Of a stretch of 64,000 nt of DNA, positions 10,417-18,610 are shown piece by piece. The translations under genes were made by a program, and so were the position numbers. Positions within the stretch are counted from its first letter, which is position 1. Every line of letters starts with the position of its first letter. Source of the DNA: Gemmatimonadaceae bacterium (GTDB lineage Bacteria; Gemmatimonadota; Gemmatimonadetes; Gemmatimonadales; Gemmatimonadaceae); the NCBI GenBank assembly GCA_011525845.1, contig WYBP01000002.1, positions 62,001 through 126,000 on the forward strand, read 5' to 3'. Below the pieces are notes generated by a model. It was given only the letters and a program-made list of their open reading frames with translations. It did no database searches and was not told the origin of the DNA.

Positions 10417-11907
10417 GTGCGCCACGTCCTCGCGCTCGACCAGGGCACCACCAGCTCCCGCGCGCTCGTCGTCGCGGCGGATGGCCGCGTCGTCGGCCGC
10501 GGCTCGCGCGAGCTCCAGCAGCACTTCCCGCAGCCCGGCTGGGTGGAGCACGACGCGCAGGAGATCTTCCGCGGCACGGTCGAGGCCGCGCGCGACGCGC
10601 TGCGCGAGGCCGGGGTCACCCCGGACGCGATCGGGATCACCAACCAGCGGGAGACGATCGTGCTCTGGGACCGCACGACCGGACGTCCGCTCGACCGCGC
10701 CCTGGTCTGGCAGGACCGGCGCACGACGGCGCGCTGCGCCGAACTGCGCGCGGCGGGGCACGCGGAGGCGATCAGTCGCGCCACCGGGCTCGTGCCGGAC
10801 CCGTACTTCAGCGCCACCAAGCTCGAGTGGCTGCTCCAGCAGAAGGCGCGCGCGGCGAAGGTCCCCCTGGAACGGCTCGCCGCGGGCACGATCGACAGCT
10901 GGCTCGTCTGGAAGCTCACCAACGGCGCGGTGCACGCCACCGATCCGACGAACGCCTCGCGCACCATGCTCTTCGACATCGACCGGATGGCGTGGAGCGA
11001 CGAGCTGCTCGCGCTCTTCGGCGTGCCGCGCGACCTGATGCCGGAGGTGCGCCCCTCCTCGGGCGCGTTCGGCGTGGCGGGCGCGGAGCACCTCGGTGCG
11101 GCCATCCCGATCCTCGGCGTGGCCGGGGACCAGCAGGCGGCGCTCTTCGGGCAGGGGTGCTGGGCGGCCGGGGAGAGCAAGAACACCTACGGCACGGGTG
11201 CCTTCCTCCTCCTCAATACCGGGCCCGTGCGGCCCGCGGGAGGCCAGGGGATCCTCACCACCGTGGCCTGCGACGCCACCGGGGCGCCGGCGTACGCGCT
11301 GGAGGCGAGCATCTTCGTCGCCGGCGCGGCCGTGCAGTGGCTGCGCGACGGCCTCCGGCTGCTCGAGAAGGCGCCGGAGAGCGAGGCGATGGCCCGCGCA
11401 CTCGCGAGCAACGAGGGCGTCTATTTCGTGCCGGCGCTCACCGGGCTCGGCGCGCCGGCGTGGGAGCCCGAGGCGCGCGGCACGATCGTGGGCCTCACGC
11501 GCGGCACCACGCGCGAGCACCTCGTGCGCGCGGCGCTGGAAGCCATGGCGTACGGCACGGCGGACGTGCTCGAGGCGATGCGCGGCGCGAGCGGCGCCCC
11601 GCTCGACGTGCTGCGCGTGGACGGCGGCGCGACCTTCAACGACTGGCTCATGCAGTTCCAGGCCGACGTGCTCGGCGTGCCGGTCGAGCGTCCGGACGTG
11701 ATCGAGACCACCGCGATGGGAGCGGCGGGACTCGCGGGGATCGCGGCGGGCGTCTGGCCGGACGCCGCCACGTTCTTCGCTTCCCGGACCTACCAGCGCT
11801 TCTCGCCCACCCCGGGGGCCAACGTCGCGCGCCAGGGGCTCGGGGGCTGGCGGCGTGCCGTGCGGGCGGCGGTCTCGTGGGCGCGCGACACCGATCGCGG
11901 GACATGA
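10417..11907 (+). CDS. glpK: Glycerol kinase
   Basis: FGGY-family kinase that phosphorylates glycerol to sn-glycerol-3-phosphate with ATP. The protein has 496 residues, the standard length. The N-terminal phosphate-binding motif is DQGTTSSRALV, the glycerol site is in GITNQRETIVLWDRTTGRP, and the ATP-binding C-terminal half shows NTYGTGAFLLLNTG and LRVDGGATFNDWLMQFQAD. The start is GTG at 10417. No glpF, glpD or glpR is next to it, so regulation by glycerol-3-phosphate is not visible. The stop overlaps the ATG of the next gene (ATGA). Confidence 0.96.
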   Translation: MRHVLALDQGTTSSRALVVAADGRVVGRGSRELQQHFPQPGWVEHDAQEIFRGTVEAARDALREAGVTPDAIGITNQRETIVLWDRTTGRPLDRALVWQDRRTTARCAELRAAGHAEAISRATGLVPDPYFSATKLEWLLQQKARAAKVPLERLAAGTIDSWLVWKLTNGAVHATDPTNASRTMLFDIDRMAWSDELLALFGVPRDLMPEVRPSSGAFGVAGAEHLGAAIPILGVAGDQQAALFGQGCWAAGESKNTYGTGAFLLLNTGPVRPAGGQGILTTVACDATGAPAYALEASIFVAGAAVQWLRDGLRLLEKAPESEAMARALASNEGVYFVPALTGLGAPAWEPEARGTIVGLTRGTTREHLVRAALEAMAYGTADVLEAMRGASGAPLDVLRVDGGATFNDWLMQFQADVLGVPVERPDVIETTAMGAAGLAGIAAGVWPDAATFFASRTYQRFSPTPGANVARQGLGGWRRAVRAAVSWARDTDRGT

Positions 11908-12230
11908 AGTTCGCGCTGGCGTTCGTCCTCAGCGGTTTCCCGTTCGGCGGACCGGCGCGCGAGGCACCGGCGGACCCCTGGTTCGGCGCGGACAAGTTGA
12001 AGCACTTCGTGGTCTCGGCGGCGATCCAGAGCGCGGGGCACTCGGTGCTCCGGGCGAATGGCGTCGCGTATCGCGAGGCCGCGTGGACCGCCGGGGCGAT
12101 GACCCTCTCGGTCGGCGTGGGGAAGGAGCTCTGGGACCGCCGCCGGGGCGCCTTCTCCTGGCGCGACCTCACGGCCGACGCGCTCGGCGGCGGCGCGGGC
12201 GCGGTCGTGATGCGCCAGGCGGACCGCTAA
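11904..12230 (+). CDS. YfiM/DUF2279-like protein
   Basis: A 108-residue protein. The motif WFGADKLKHFVVSAAIQS followed by an alanine/glycine-rich helix pair and KELWDRR...FSWRDLTADALGGG matches the pattern of YfiM-like (DUF2279) envelope proteins: D-K-x-K-H near the start and D-x-x-A-D-x-x-G near the end. The N-terminus (MKFALAFVLSGFPFG) is hydrophobic and may be a signal or anchor. Its ATG overlaps the glpK stop. The molecular role of this family is not established. Confidence 0.7.
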   Translation: MKFALAFVLSGFPFGGPAREAPADPWFGADKLKHFVVSAAIQSAGHSVLRANGVAYREAAWTAGAMTLSVGVGKELWDRRRGAFSWRDLTADALGGGAGAVVMRQADR

Positions 12231-12296
12231 CGATCCGCGGGGTCCGGCGTCCAAGGGTGGGAACCGCAGCGACATCCGCCCCATCATTCCCCTCCC

Positions 12297-13436
12297 GTGC
12301 GCGTCACGAGTCCGCTCCGTCTCCTTGCAGCACTGCCGATCCTCGGCGCCTCTTTCATGGTCGGCTGCGGAGCCGACGCGCCCGTCGCGGCGGTCGTCGC
12401 GGACGACGGGCTCCCGTTGCCCGTGCTCCCGGCCGCGCTGCTCTCCTACCGGGTGGCGGGGAATCCGCTGCCGGCGCACTTCATCACCGGACCGGGCGCG
12501 GTCGTCGCCGCCGACAACACGCCCGCGACCAACCCCATCACGGACGCGGGTGCGACCCTGGGTCGCGTGCTCTTCTATGACGTGCGCCTCTCCGCGAACA
12601 ACACGGTCTCCTGCGGGTCGTGCCATCTCCAGTCCGTGGCCTTCGGCGATACGGCGCGATTCAGCCGGGGCCTGAACGGGACGCTCAGCACGCGGCACTC
12701 GCCGTCACTCGCGAACGCACGGTTCTACGCGCCCGGGCGGTTCTTCTGGGACGAACGCGCCGCGACGCTGGAGGCGCAGGTGCTGGACCCGATCGCGAAC
12801 CCCGCGGAGATGGGGCTCCCGCTCGACTCCCTCGAGTCGAAGCTCGGCGCCACGCGACACTACGGCCCCCTCTTCGAGGCGGCGTTCGGGACGTCGGCGG
12901 TCACGCGCACGGGCGTCGCTCGCGCCCTCTCGCAGTTCGTGCGCGCGATGGTCTCGGCGCGCTCCCGGTATGACGACGCGTTCCAGGGCGGCGCCGTGGG
13001 GAACTTCGCGGCCGTCCTGACGCCGCAGGAGGCCGAGGGGGAGCAGCTCTTCCGCGGGGTGGGGAAGTGCGCGGTCTGCCACGTGGGCAACGCGCAGATC
13101 GCCACGCAGGCGCGGAACATCGGTTTCGTGCTCGCTCCCTCCGACACCGGCGCGGGGGGCGGACGCTTCAAGGTCCCCTCCCTCCGGAATGTCGGGGTGC
13201 GCACGCGCTTCATGCACGACGGGCGCTTCTCCTCGCTCGCGCAGGTGGTGGACCACTACAACAACGGGGTCGCCGACGTGGCCGGGCTCGACCCGGTGCT
13301 TCGCAATGCGGCCGGGCTCTCGCAGCGCCTGGGGCTCAGCCAGGCGCAGCGGGACGCCCTCGTGGCGTACCTCCGCACCCTGACGGACCCGGCCTTCCTC
13401 GCCGACCCCAGGTTCGCGGACCCCTTCCCGCGGTAG
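12297..13436 (+). CDS. Di-haem cytochrome c peroxidase-like lipoprotein
   Basis: A 379-residue exported protein of the cytochrome c peroxidase/MauG family. Two c-type haem sites are visible: CGSCH at residues 106-110 and CAVCH at 258-262. The N-terminus ends GASFMVGC-G, a plausible lipobox, so it is probably anchored in the outer or inner membrane facing the periplasm. Typical family blocks include LGRVLFYDVRLSANNTVSC, the distal RHSPSLANARFY and VPSLRNVGVRTRFMHDGRF with a possible axial methionine (FMHDG). It probably reduces peroxides or carries out an oxidation with electrons from a small c-type cytochrome. GTG start. The cytochrome c maturation genes follow directly. Confidence 0.9.
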   Translation: MRVTSPLRLLAALPILGASFMVGCGADAPVAAVVADDGLPLPVLPAALLSYRVAGNPLPAHFITGPGAVVAADNTPATNPITDAGATLGRVLFYDVRLSANNTVSCGSCHLQSVAFGDTARFSRGLNGTLSTRHSPSLANARFYAPGRFFWDERAATLEAQVLDPIANPAEMGLPLDSLESKLGATRHYGPLFEAAFGTSAVTRTGVARALSQFVRAMVSARSRYDDAFQGGAVGNFAAVLTPQEAEGEQLFRGVGKCAVCHVGNAQIATQARNIGFVLAPSDTGAGGGRFKVPSLRNVGVRTRFMHDGRFSSLAQVVDHYNNGVADVAGLDPVLRNAAGLSQRLGLSQAQRDALVAYLRTLTDPAFLADPRFADPFPR

Positions 13437-13499
13437 CCGGAGGGGCCCGTCGGGCGGCGCAGCGATTATATTCCGCGCAGACCCACGCACCGAGTCCCT

Positions 13500-13982
13500 A
13501 TGCATCCCCGCAACAAGTTCATCATCGGTGGCGCGCTGGTCCTCGGGACCGCGGGCTTCCTCATGGCCGGCAGCATCCGCGACACGGGTGTCTACTTCCT
13601 CACGCCCGCCGAGCTGCAGGCGAAGGTCGCGGCCGACCCGACGCTCCGCGAGACGGGCGTGAAGGTCGGCGCGCGCGTGGTCGCCGGCTCCGTGGTCCGC
13701 GATTCGGGTGGCCGCCAGGTCACCTTCCAGATGACGGACGGCACCGCGACCTACACGGTCGACTACCGCGGCATCATCCCCGACACCTTCAGCGACTCGG
13801 TGGACGTCGTCGTGGAGGGCCGCCTGGGCGCCGATGGCACCTTCCGCGCCACCACCCTGCTCGCGAAGTGCGCCTCGCGCTACGAGGCGGCTCCGGAGGG
13901 ATACAAGCCCGGCACGCGCGAGGCGTACGAGCGCGCCGCGGCGGAGACGCCCGCGACGCCGGCGACCGATACGCCGCGCTAG
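13500..13982 (+). CDS. ccmE: Cytochrome c haem chaperone CcmE, CxxxY type
   Basis: Periplasm-facing haem chaperone of System I cytochrome c maturation; it holds haem covalently and passes it to CcmF. The protein has 160 residues: an N-terminal anchor (FIIGGALVLGTAGFLMAGS), an OB-fold domain (VKVGARVVAGSVV, VTFQMTDGTATYTVDYRGIIP, VVVEGRL) and a flexible tail. The haem-binding position, usually His in HxxxY, is Cys: C124 in AKCASRY with Y128, giving CxxxY. This variant is known in some archaea and sulfate reducers. A TATATT hexamer at 13467-13472 could be a -10 element, without a clear -35. Confidence 0.92.
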   Translation: MHPRNKFIIGGALVLGTAGFLMAGSIRDTGVYFLTPAELQAKVAADPTLRETGVKVGARVVAGSVVRDSGGRQVTFQMTDGTATYTVDYRGIIPDTFSDSVDVVVEGRLGADGTFRATTLLAKCASRYEAAPEGYKPGTREAYERAAAETPATPATDTPR

Positions 13983-13991
13983 GCGCGCGCC

Positions 13992-16010
13992 GTGATCCTC
14001 GTCGGCGAGCTCTCCCTCTGGATCGCGCTGCTCATGTGCGCGTGGTCCGTCACCCTCTCGTTCGCGGGAGGGCGGCTCCGCCGTGAGGACCTGGTCGCCT
14101 CGGGTGAGCGCGGCCTCTATGCCGGCGCGGGGTTCGTCGCGCTCGCCTCCGTCGGGCTCTGGACGGCGCTCCTCTCGAGCGACTTCTCGCTCCGCTACGT
14201 CGCCTCGTTCACGAGCGCCAACCTCCCGATCGTCTACAAGATCTCGGCGTTCTGGGGCGGGCAGGCGGGCTCCATGCTCTTCTGGTGCCTCATCCTCGCC
14301 CTCTACGCGGCGCTCGCCACCTGGGTGAACCGGGGCAAGAACCGCGAGCTCATGCCCTGGGTGACGGGCACCAGCGCGCTGGTGCTCCTCTTCTTCGTCG
14401 CGACCACGGCCATCTCGTCCAACCCGTTCGAGCGGCTCGAGTGGGTGCCGGCGGACGGCCGCGGGCTCAACCCGCAGCTCCAGAACCCCGCGATGGCGAT
14501 CCACCCGCCGATGCTCTACCTCGGCTACGTCGCCACGGCGATCCCCTTCGCCTTCGCCGTGGGGGCGCTCGTCTCGCGCCGGCTCGACGCCGCCTGGCTC
14601 GGTGCCGTGCGCCGCTGGGCGCTCGTGAGCTGGGTCTTCCTCACCGTGGGCATCGTGCTCGGGATGTGGTGGGCGTACGTGGAACTCGGCTGGGGGGGCT
14701 ACTGGATGTGGGACCCCGTCGAGAACGCGTCCCTCCTCCCCTGGCTGACCGGCACCGCCTTCCTGCACTCCATCATGATCCAGGAGAAGCGCGGGATGCT
14801 GCGGAAGTGGAACGTGGTGCTCGTGATCGGGACCTTCCTGCTCTCGATCCTCGGCACCTTCATCACCCGCTCCGGGGTGATCCAGTCGGTGCACTCGTTC
14901 GCGCAGTCGCCGGTGGGCGCCTGGTTCGCCTGGTTCCTCGCCGGGACGCTCGCGGCCTCCGTCTGGCTGGTCTCCATCCGGCTCAAGGACCTGGAGCCGA
15001 AGGCCGAGCTGGAGGCGATGATCAGCCGCGAGGCGGCGTTCCTCTACAACAACCTGGTGCTGGTGGGGATCGCGTTCAGCGTGCTCTGGGGCACGCTCTT
15101 CCCGATCCTCTCCGAGGCGGTGCGGGGCGCGAAGATCACGGTGGGCGAGTCGTTCTTCAACTCGGTGAACGTGCCGCTCGGGCTCCTCCTGCTCGCGCTC
15201 ACGGGGATCGGACCGCTCATCGCGTGGCGTCGCGCGTCGTTCGCGAACGTGCGGCGGCAGTTCGCCGCGCCGGCCGCCCTCGGCCTCATCGTCGGCGCGG
15301 TGCTCTTCACGCTCGGGGTGCGGCAGCTCTCGCCGCTCGTGGCGTGGACGCTCTGCGCCTTCGTCGCCGGCACCATCCTGCAGGAGTTCCACAAGGGCGT
15401 GGGCGCGCGCCGTCGCATGTACGACGAGGCGGCACCGGTCGCCCTGGCGCGGCTCGTCGCACGGAACCGGCGCCGCTACGGCGGCTACATCGTGCACGCG
15501 GGGATCGTGATCCTCTTCGCGGCCTTCGCGGGGATGGCGTTCCGCGCCGAGCACGATGTCACGCTCGCCGACGGCGAGTCCTTCACCACGCTGGATCCGT
15601 ACGGGCGCAGCTGGACCTTCACGAACGACGGGCTCTCGCAGTACAAGGTGCTCAACCGCGAGGTGGTGGCCGTCTCGCTCCGCCCGGAGATGGAGGGGAG
15701 AGCCCTCCCGCTCCTGATCAGCGAGAAGCGCCAGCACGTCGACTCGCGCGGCAACCCGACCTTCCAGCCCTCCACCGAGGTGGGGATCCTCTACACGGCG
15801 CGTCAGGACGTCTACCTCGTCCTCGCCGGCGTGATCGGCAACCGCGCCGAGGTGCGGATCAACTTCAACCCGCTGGTGATGTGGGTCTGGGCGGGCGGGC
15901 TGCTGATGGCGGTGGGCGGGTTGATCGTGATGTGGCCGCAGTCCGAGCGGCGGCGGCAGAGCGGGTACGCGGCGGAGCTCGCGCCCGGCGTCGAGGTCGG
16001 GGCCGCCTGA
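13992..16010 (+). CDS. ccmF: Cytochrome c haem lyase CcmF
   Basis: Large integral membrane protein of System I that joins haem from CcmE to apocytochrome c. The protein has 672 residues with about 14-15 predicted transmembrane helices. The tryptophan-rich haem-handling segment reads WWAYVELGWGGYWMWDPVEN and is followed by ASLLPWLTGTAFLHS; a conserved histidine lies in AMAIHPPMLYLGY. A periplasmic domain (about residues 520-615) precedes the last helix. The GTG start is 9 bases after the ccmE stop, and the stop overlaps the next ATG (TGATG). No ccmABCD, ccmG or ccmH gene is next to it. Confidence 0.95.
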   Translation: MILVGELSLWIALLMCAWSVTLSFAGGRLRREDLVASGERGLYAGAGFVALASVGLWTALLSSDFSLRYVASFTSANLPIVYKISAFWGGQAGSMLFWCLILALYAALATWVNRGKNRELMPWVTGTSALVLLFFVATTAISSNPFERLEWVPADGRGLNPQLQNPAMAIHPPMLYLGYVATAIPFAFAVGALVSRRLDAAWLGAVRRWALVSWVFLTVGIVLGMWWAYVELGWGGYWMWDPVENASLLPWLTGTAFLHSIMIQEKRGMLRKWNVVLVIGTFLLSILGTFITRSGVIQSVHSFAQSPVGAWFAWFLAGTLAASVWLVSIRLKDLEPKAELEAMISREAAFLYNNLVLVGIAFSVLWGTLFPILSEAVRGAKITVGESFFNSVNVPLGLLLLALTGIGPLIAWRRASFANVRRQFAAPAALGLIVGAVLFTLGVRQLSPLVAWTLCAFVAGTILQEFHKGVGARRRMYDEAAPVALARLVARNRRRYGGYIVHAGIVILFAAFAGMAFRAEHDVTLADGESFTTLDPYGRSWTFTNDGLSQYKVLNREVVAVSLRPEMEGRALPLLISEKRQHVDSRGNPTFQPSTEVGILYTARQDVYLVLAGVIGNRAEVRINFNPLVMWVWAGGLLMAVGGLIVMWPQSERRRQSGYAAELAPGVEVGAA

Positions 16011-16525
16011 TGGCGGCGCTGCTGCTGGGAGGCGTCCTGGCGGTCGCCGGGTTGGCGTGGGTGCTGCTGCCCATCCTGCGCGGGGTCCCGGCGGTGACGG
16101 CCGCCACGCCGGCCGGTCCCGTCGACGCCGGCGCCACCGCGCTCGAGACGCTGCGCGAGATCGAGTTCGACCACGCCACCGGGAAGCTGGCCGCCGAGGA
16201 CTACGCGACGCTCCGCGCGGAGTTCGCGCCGCGTGCGGTGGAGGAACTGCGGGCGCGCGACGCCCTGGCGGCGGCGAGCGCCGGCGCGCCCGCCGGTGGT
16301 TCCAGCTCCAGCTCCAGCGCCACCGACCCCGCGGAGCAGCTGATCAACCGCGCCAAGTCCCGCGCCCGGGAATGCGCGAAGTGCGGCCCGCGCCCCGAGT
16401 CGGACGCGCTCTTCTGCTCCGACTGCGGGCGCTACCTCGCCGCCGCATGCCTGCGCTGCGGCGCGAAGGTCGACGCCGAGCGCGCGCGCTTCTGCACGGA
16501 GTGCGGCGGGACGCTGGCCGCGTAG
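16010..16525 (+). CDS. Membrane-anchored double zinc-ribbon protein
   Basis: A 171-residue protein with one N-terminal transmembrane helix (LLLGGVLAVAGLAWVLLPIL), then a short helical segment (ALETLREIEFDHATGKLAAEDYATL) like the N-terminal region of CcmI/CycH-type proteins, a serine-rich linker, and four CxxC knuckles: CAKC, CSDC, CLRC, CTEC. That is two zinc ribbons. It overlaps the ccmF stop, so it is translated with the cytochrome c maturation genes and may hold apocytochromes or act in the same assembly; that role is inference. It does not carry the thiol-disulfide site of CcmH. Confidence 0.75.
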   Translation: MAALLLGGVLAVAGLAWVLLPILRGVPAVTAATPAGPVDAGATALETLREIEFDHATGKLAAEDYATLRAEFAPRAVEELRARDALAAASAGAPAGGSSSSSSATDPAEQLINRAKSRARECAKCGPRPESDALFCSDCGRYLAAACLRCGAKVDAERARFCTECGGTLAA

Positions 16526-16547
16526 CCCGCGCCACCCGCGCCGCCCC

Positions 16548-17858
16548 TCAGGGCGTGACGCGCGCGGCGGGCGGCATCAGGAAGTCCAGCGCCAGCGACG
16601 ACATCGTGCGCACGCCCACGGGGAGCGCCGACTCGTCCGCGAAGAAGTACGGCGAATGGTTCGCCGGCGCCTTGGTGTGGTCCTGGTCGCGCGGGGTCAC
16701 GCCGAGGAAGACGAAGAGACCCGGCACCCGCTGCTGGAAGTACGAGAAGTCCTCGGCGCCCGTGATGAGCGGGCCGACGTCGACGGAGAAGTTCCCGACG
16801 GCGCGCTTGAGGGTCGGGAGCATCCGCTCCGTGAGGGCGGGGTCGTTGCGCGTGACCGGGTAGCCCGAGTCGATCCGCACCTCCGCCGTGGCGCCACCGG
16901 CGGCCGCGATCTGCTCGGCCGTGCGGGCGATCTTCTCGAAGATGCTCTTCCGCATGTCCATGTCGTACGTGCGGACGGTCCCCTCCATCACGACGCTGTC
17001 CGGGATGATGTTCGACCGGATCCCGCCGTTGAACACGGCCACGGTCACGATCGCGGGCGCGGTGGTGATGTTGATCTGCCGGCTCACGATGGTCTGGAGG
17101 CCGAGGACGATCTGCGAGCTGATCACGATCGGGTCCACGCCGCCCCAGGGATTGGCGCCATGCGTCTGCCGGCCGCGCACGATGATGTTCAGCGTGTTGG
17201 ACGCGGCGAGGGTGGGACCGGAGCGGTAGAGGATGTCGCCGGCGGGCCCGGGCCAGACGTGCAGGCCGAAGATCGCCTCCACCTTCGGGTTGTCGAGCGC
17301 ACCGTCCTTGATCATCGGCTCGGCGCCCCCCGGCCCCTCCTCGGCGGGCTGGAAGAGGAAGACCACGGTGCCCGCGATGCGCGCCCGCATGGAGGCCAGC
17401 ACCTCGGCGGCTCCCATGAGGATCGCGACGTGGTTGTCGTGGCCGCATGCGTGCATCACCCCGGTCTCCTGCCCGCGCACCGTGGTGCGCACCTTCGACT
17501 TGAAGGGCAGGTCGACCATCTCCGTCACGGGGAGCGCGTCCATGTCGGCGCGGAGCGCGACGACGCGGCCGGGCCGTCCGCCGCGCAGCACCCCCACCAC
17601 GCCCGTCCCGCCGACGCCGGTGCGCACCTCCATCCCGAGCGAGCGGAGATGCGCGGCGACGAGTGCCGCCGTGCGCGTCTCCTGCATGCCGAGCTCGGGA
17701 TGCTCGTGGATGTCGCGGCGCCAGGCCACGACCTTCGCGTTCACCTGCGAGGTGAGCCGGTCGAGCTCGGCGTGCACGGGCGAGACCTGCGCGGTCGCGA
17801 CCGGCGGAGCCAGCAGGAGGGCGAGCGCGGCGAGGACGGAACGGGTCGTGGAGGGCAT
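16548..17858 (-). CDS. M20D amidohydrolase (secreted peptidase family)
   Basis: A 436-residue zinc/manganese-dependent hydrolase of the M20D family (hippurate hydrolase, N-acyl amino acid amidohydrolase, IAA-amino acid hydrolase). The start at 17858 gives a signal peptide (MPSTTRSVLAALALLLAPP, cut after VATAQ), so the enzyme is exported, unlike many relatives. Metal-site motifs are HACGHDNHVAILMGAAE and PAEEGPGGAEPMI; RRDIHEHPELGMQETRT is the N-terminal family signature; TGAEDFSYFQQRVPG lies near the end. The dimerisation domain is inserted after HVWPG. The frame stays open far upstream, but that part overlaps the divergent DinB-like gene. It converges with the zinc-ribbon gene. Confidence 0.92.
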   Translation of the reverse strand: MPSTTRSVLAALALLLAPPVATAQVSPVHAELDRLTSQVNAKVVAWRRDIHEHPELGMQETRTAALVAAHLRSLGMEVRTGVGGTGVVGVLRGGRPGRVVALRADMDALPVTEMVDLPFKSKVRTTVRGQETGVMHACGHDNHVAILMGAAEVLASMRARIAGTVVFLFQPAEEGPGGAEPMIKDGALDNPKVEAIFGLHVWPGPAGDILYRSGPTLAASNTLNIIVRGRQTHGANPWGGVDPIVISSQIVLGLQTIVSRQINITTAPAIVTVAVFNGGIRSNIIPDSVVMEGTVRTYDMDMRKSIFEKIARTAEQIAAAGGATAEVRIDSGYPVTRNDPALTERMLPTLKRAVGNFSVDVGPLITGAEDFSYFQQRVPGLFVFLGVTPRDQDHTKAPANHSPYFFADESALPVGVRTMSSLALDFLMPPAARVTP

Positions 17859-17993
17859 CGGTCGGGCGCGGGATGGGGGAAGGGAGGACCCCGGATGATG
17901 CGACAGGGTGCCCGTCGCGGGAAGGGCGGGCGTGGACGCGTGGCGAGCCGCGCCGCATCTTCCGCGACCGGACCCCCGAGCACGGAGCGCGCC

Positions 17994-18545
17994 ATGCACC
18001 CGCAACTGCAGTCCGTCGAGCAGGAGTTCGCCACCGCCCGCAGCCGGTTCCACCGGCTGATGGCGGCCACGTCCGATGCACGCTGGGGCGTGCGGCCCGC
18101 GGACGGCGGATGGTCGGTGGCGGAGTGCATCGCGCACCTCAACCTCGCGTCGCGCGCGATGCAGCCCCTGCTCGAGCGGTGCGTGGCGGACGCCCGCGCG
18201 TTCGGGGGCGGGGCACCGAGGCGCTTCCGTCGCACCTTCATCGGCCGGATGCTGGGCGCCATCGTGGGGCCCGCGCCCGGCATCGGGCGCTTCCGCCTGG
18301 GGAAGGTGCGCACGCCGGCGTCCTTCGTTCCCGGCGGGGAGCTCGCGCGCGCGGCGGTGGTCGCCGAGTTCGAGCGGCACCTCGAGGCGCACGCGCGCAC
18401 GCTCGCGGCGGCCGAGGGACTTCCGATCGACCGCACGCGCCTGGAATCCCCCTTCGCCCCGGGAGTGTCGTATGATGGATACTCGGCGTTCCTGGTCGTC
18501 GCGCGGCACATGCACCGGCATCTCGCGCAGGCGGAGCGGGTATAG
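17994..18545 (+). CDS. DinB-like four-helix protein
   Basis: A 183-residue protein of the DinB/YfiT superfamily of metal-binding four-helix bundles. The pattern WSVAECIAHLNLASRAM carries the first conserved histidine; the last pair is near the end in ARHMHRHLAQAERV, typical of the three-histidine metal site. Family members act in thiol-dependent transfer reactions (for example bacillithiol or mycothiol transferases) or have no known role; none can be chosen here. It diverges from the M20 gene over a 135-base gap that probably holds both promoters. Confidence 0.8.
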   Translation: MHPQLQSVEQEFATARSRFHRLMAATSDARWGVRPADGGWSVAECIAHLNLASRAMQPLLERCVADARAFGGGAPRRFRRTFIGRMLGAIVGPAPGIGRFRLGKVRTPASFVPGGELARAAVVAEFERHLEAHARTLAAAEGLPIDRTRLESPFAPGVSYDGYSAFLVVARHMHRHLAQAERV

Positions 18546-18610
18546 GCAAGGGACGTCCTTAACGGTCGCGCGCGCTCAGCGTACTCCTCGCGACCCGCGT
18601 ACTCCCTTCA

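Noticed and set aside
12705-15737. A roughly 1000-codon minus-strand frame across ccmE/ccmF
   Set aside because: Composition is Arg/Glu/His-rich nonsense-like and it runs across several unrelated genes on the other strand.
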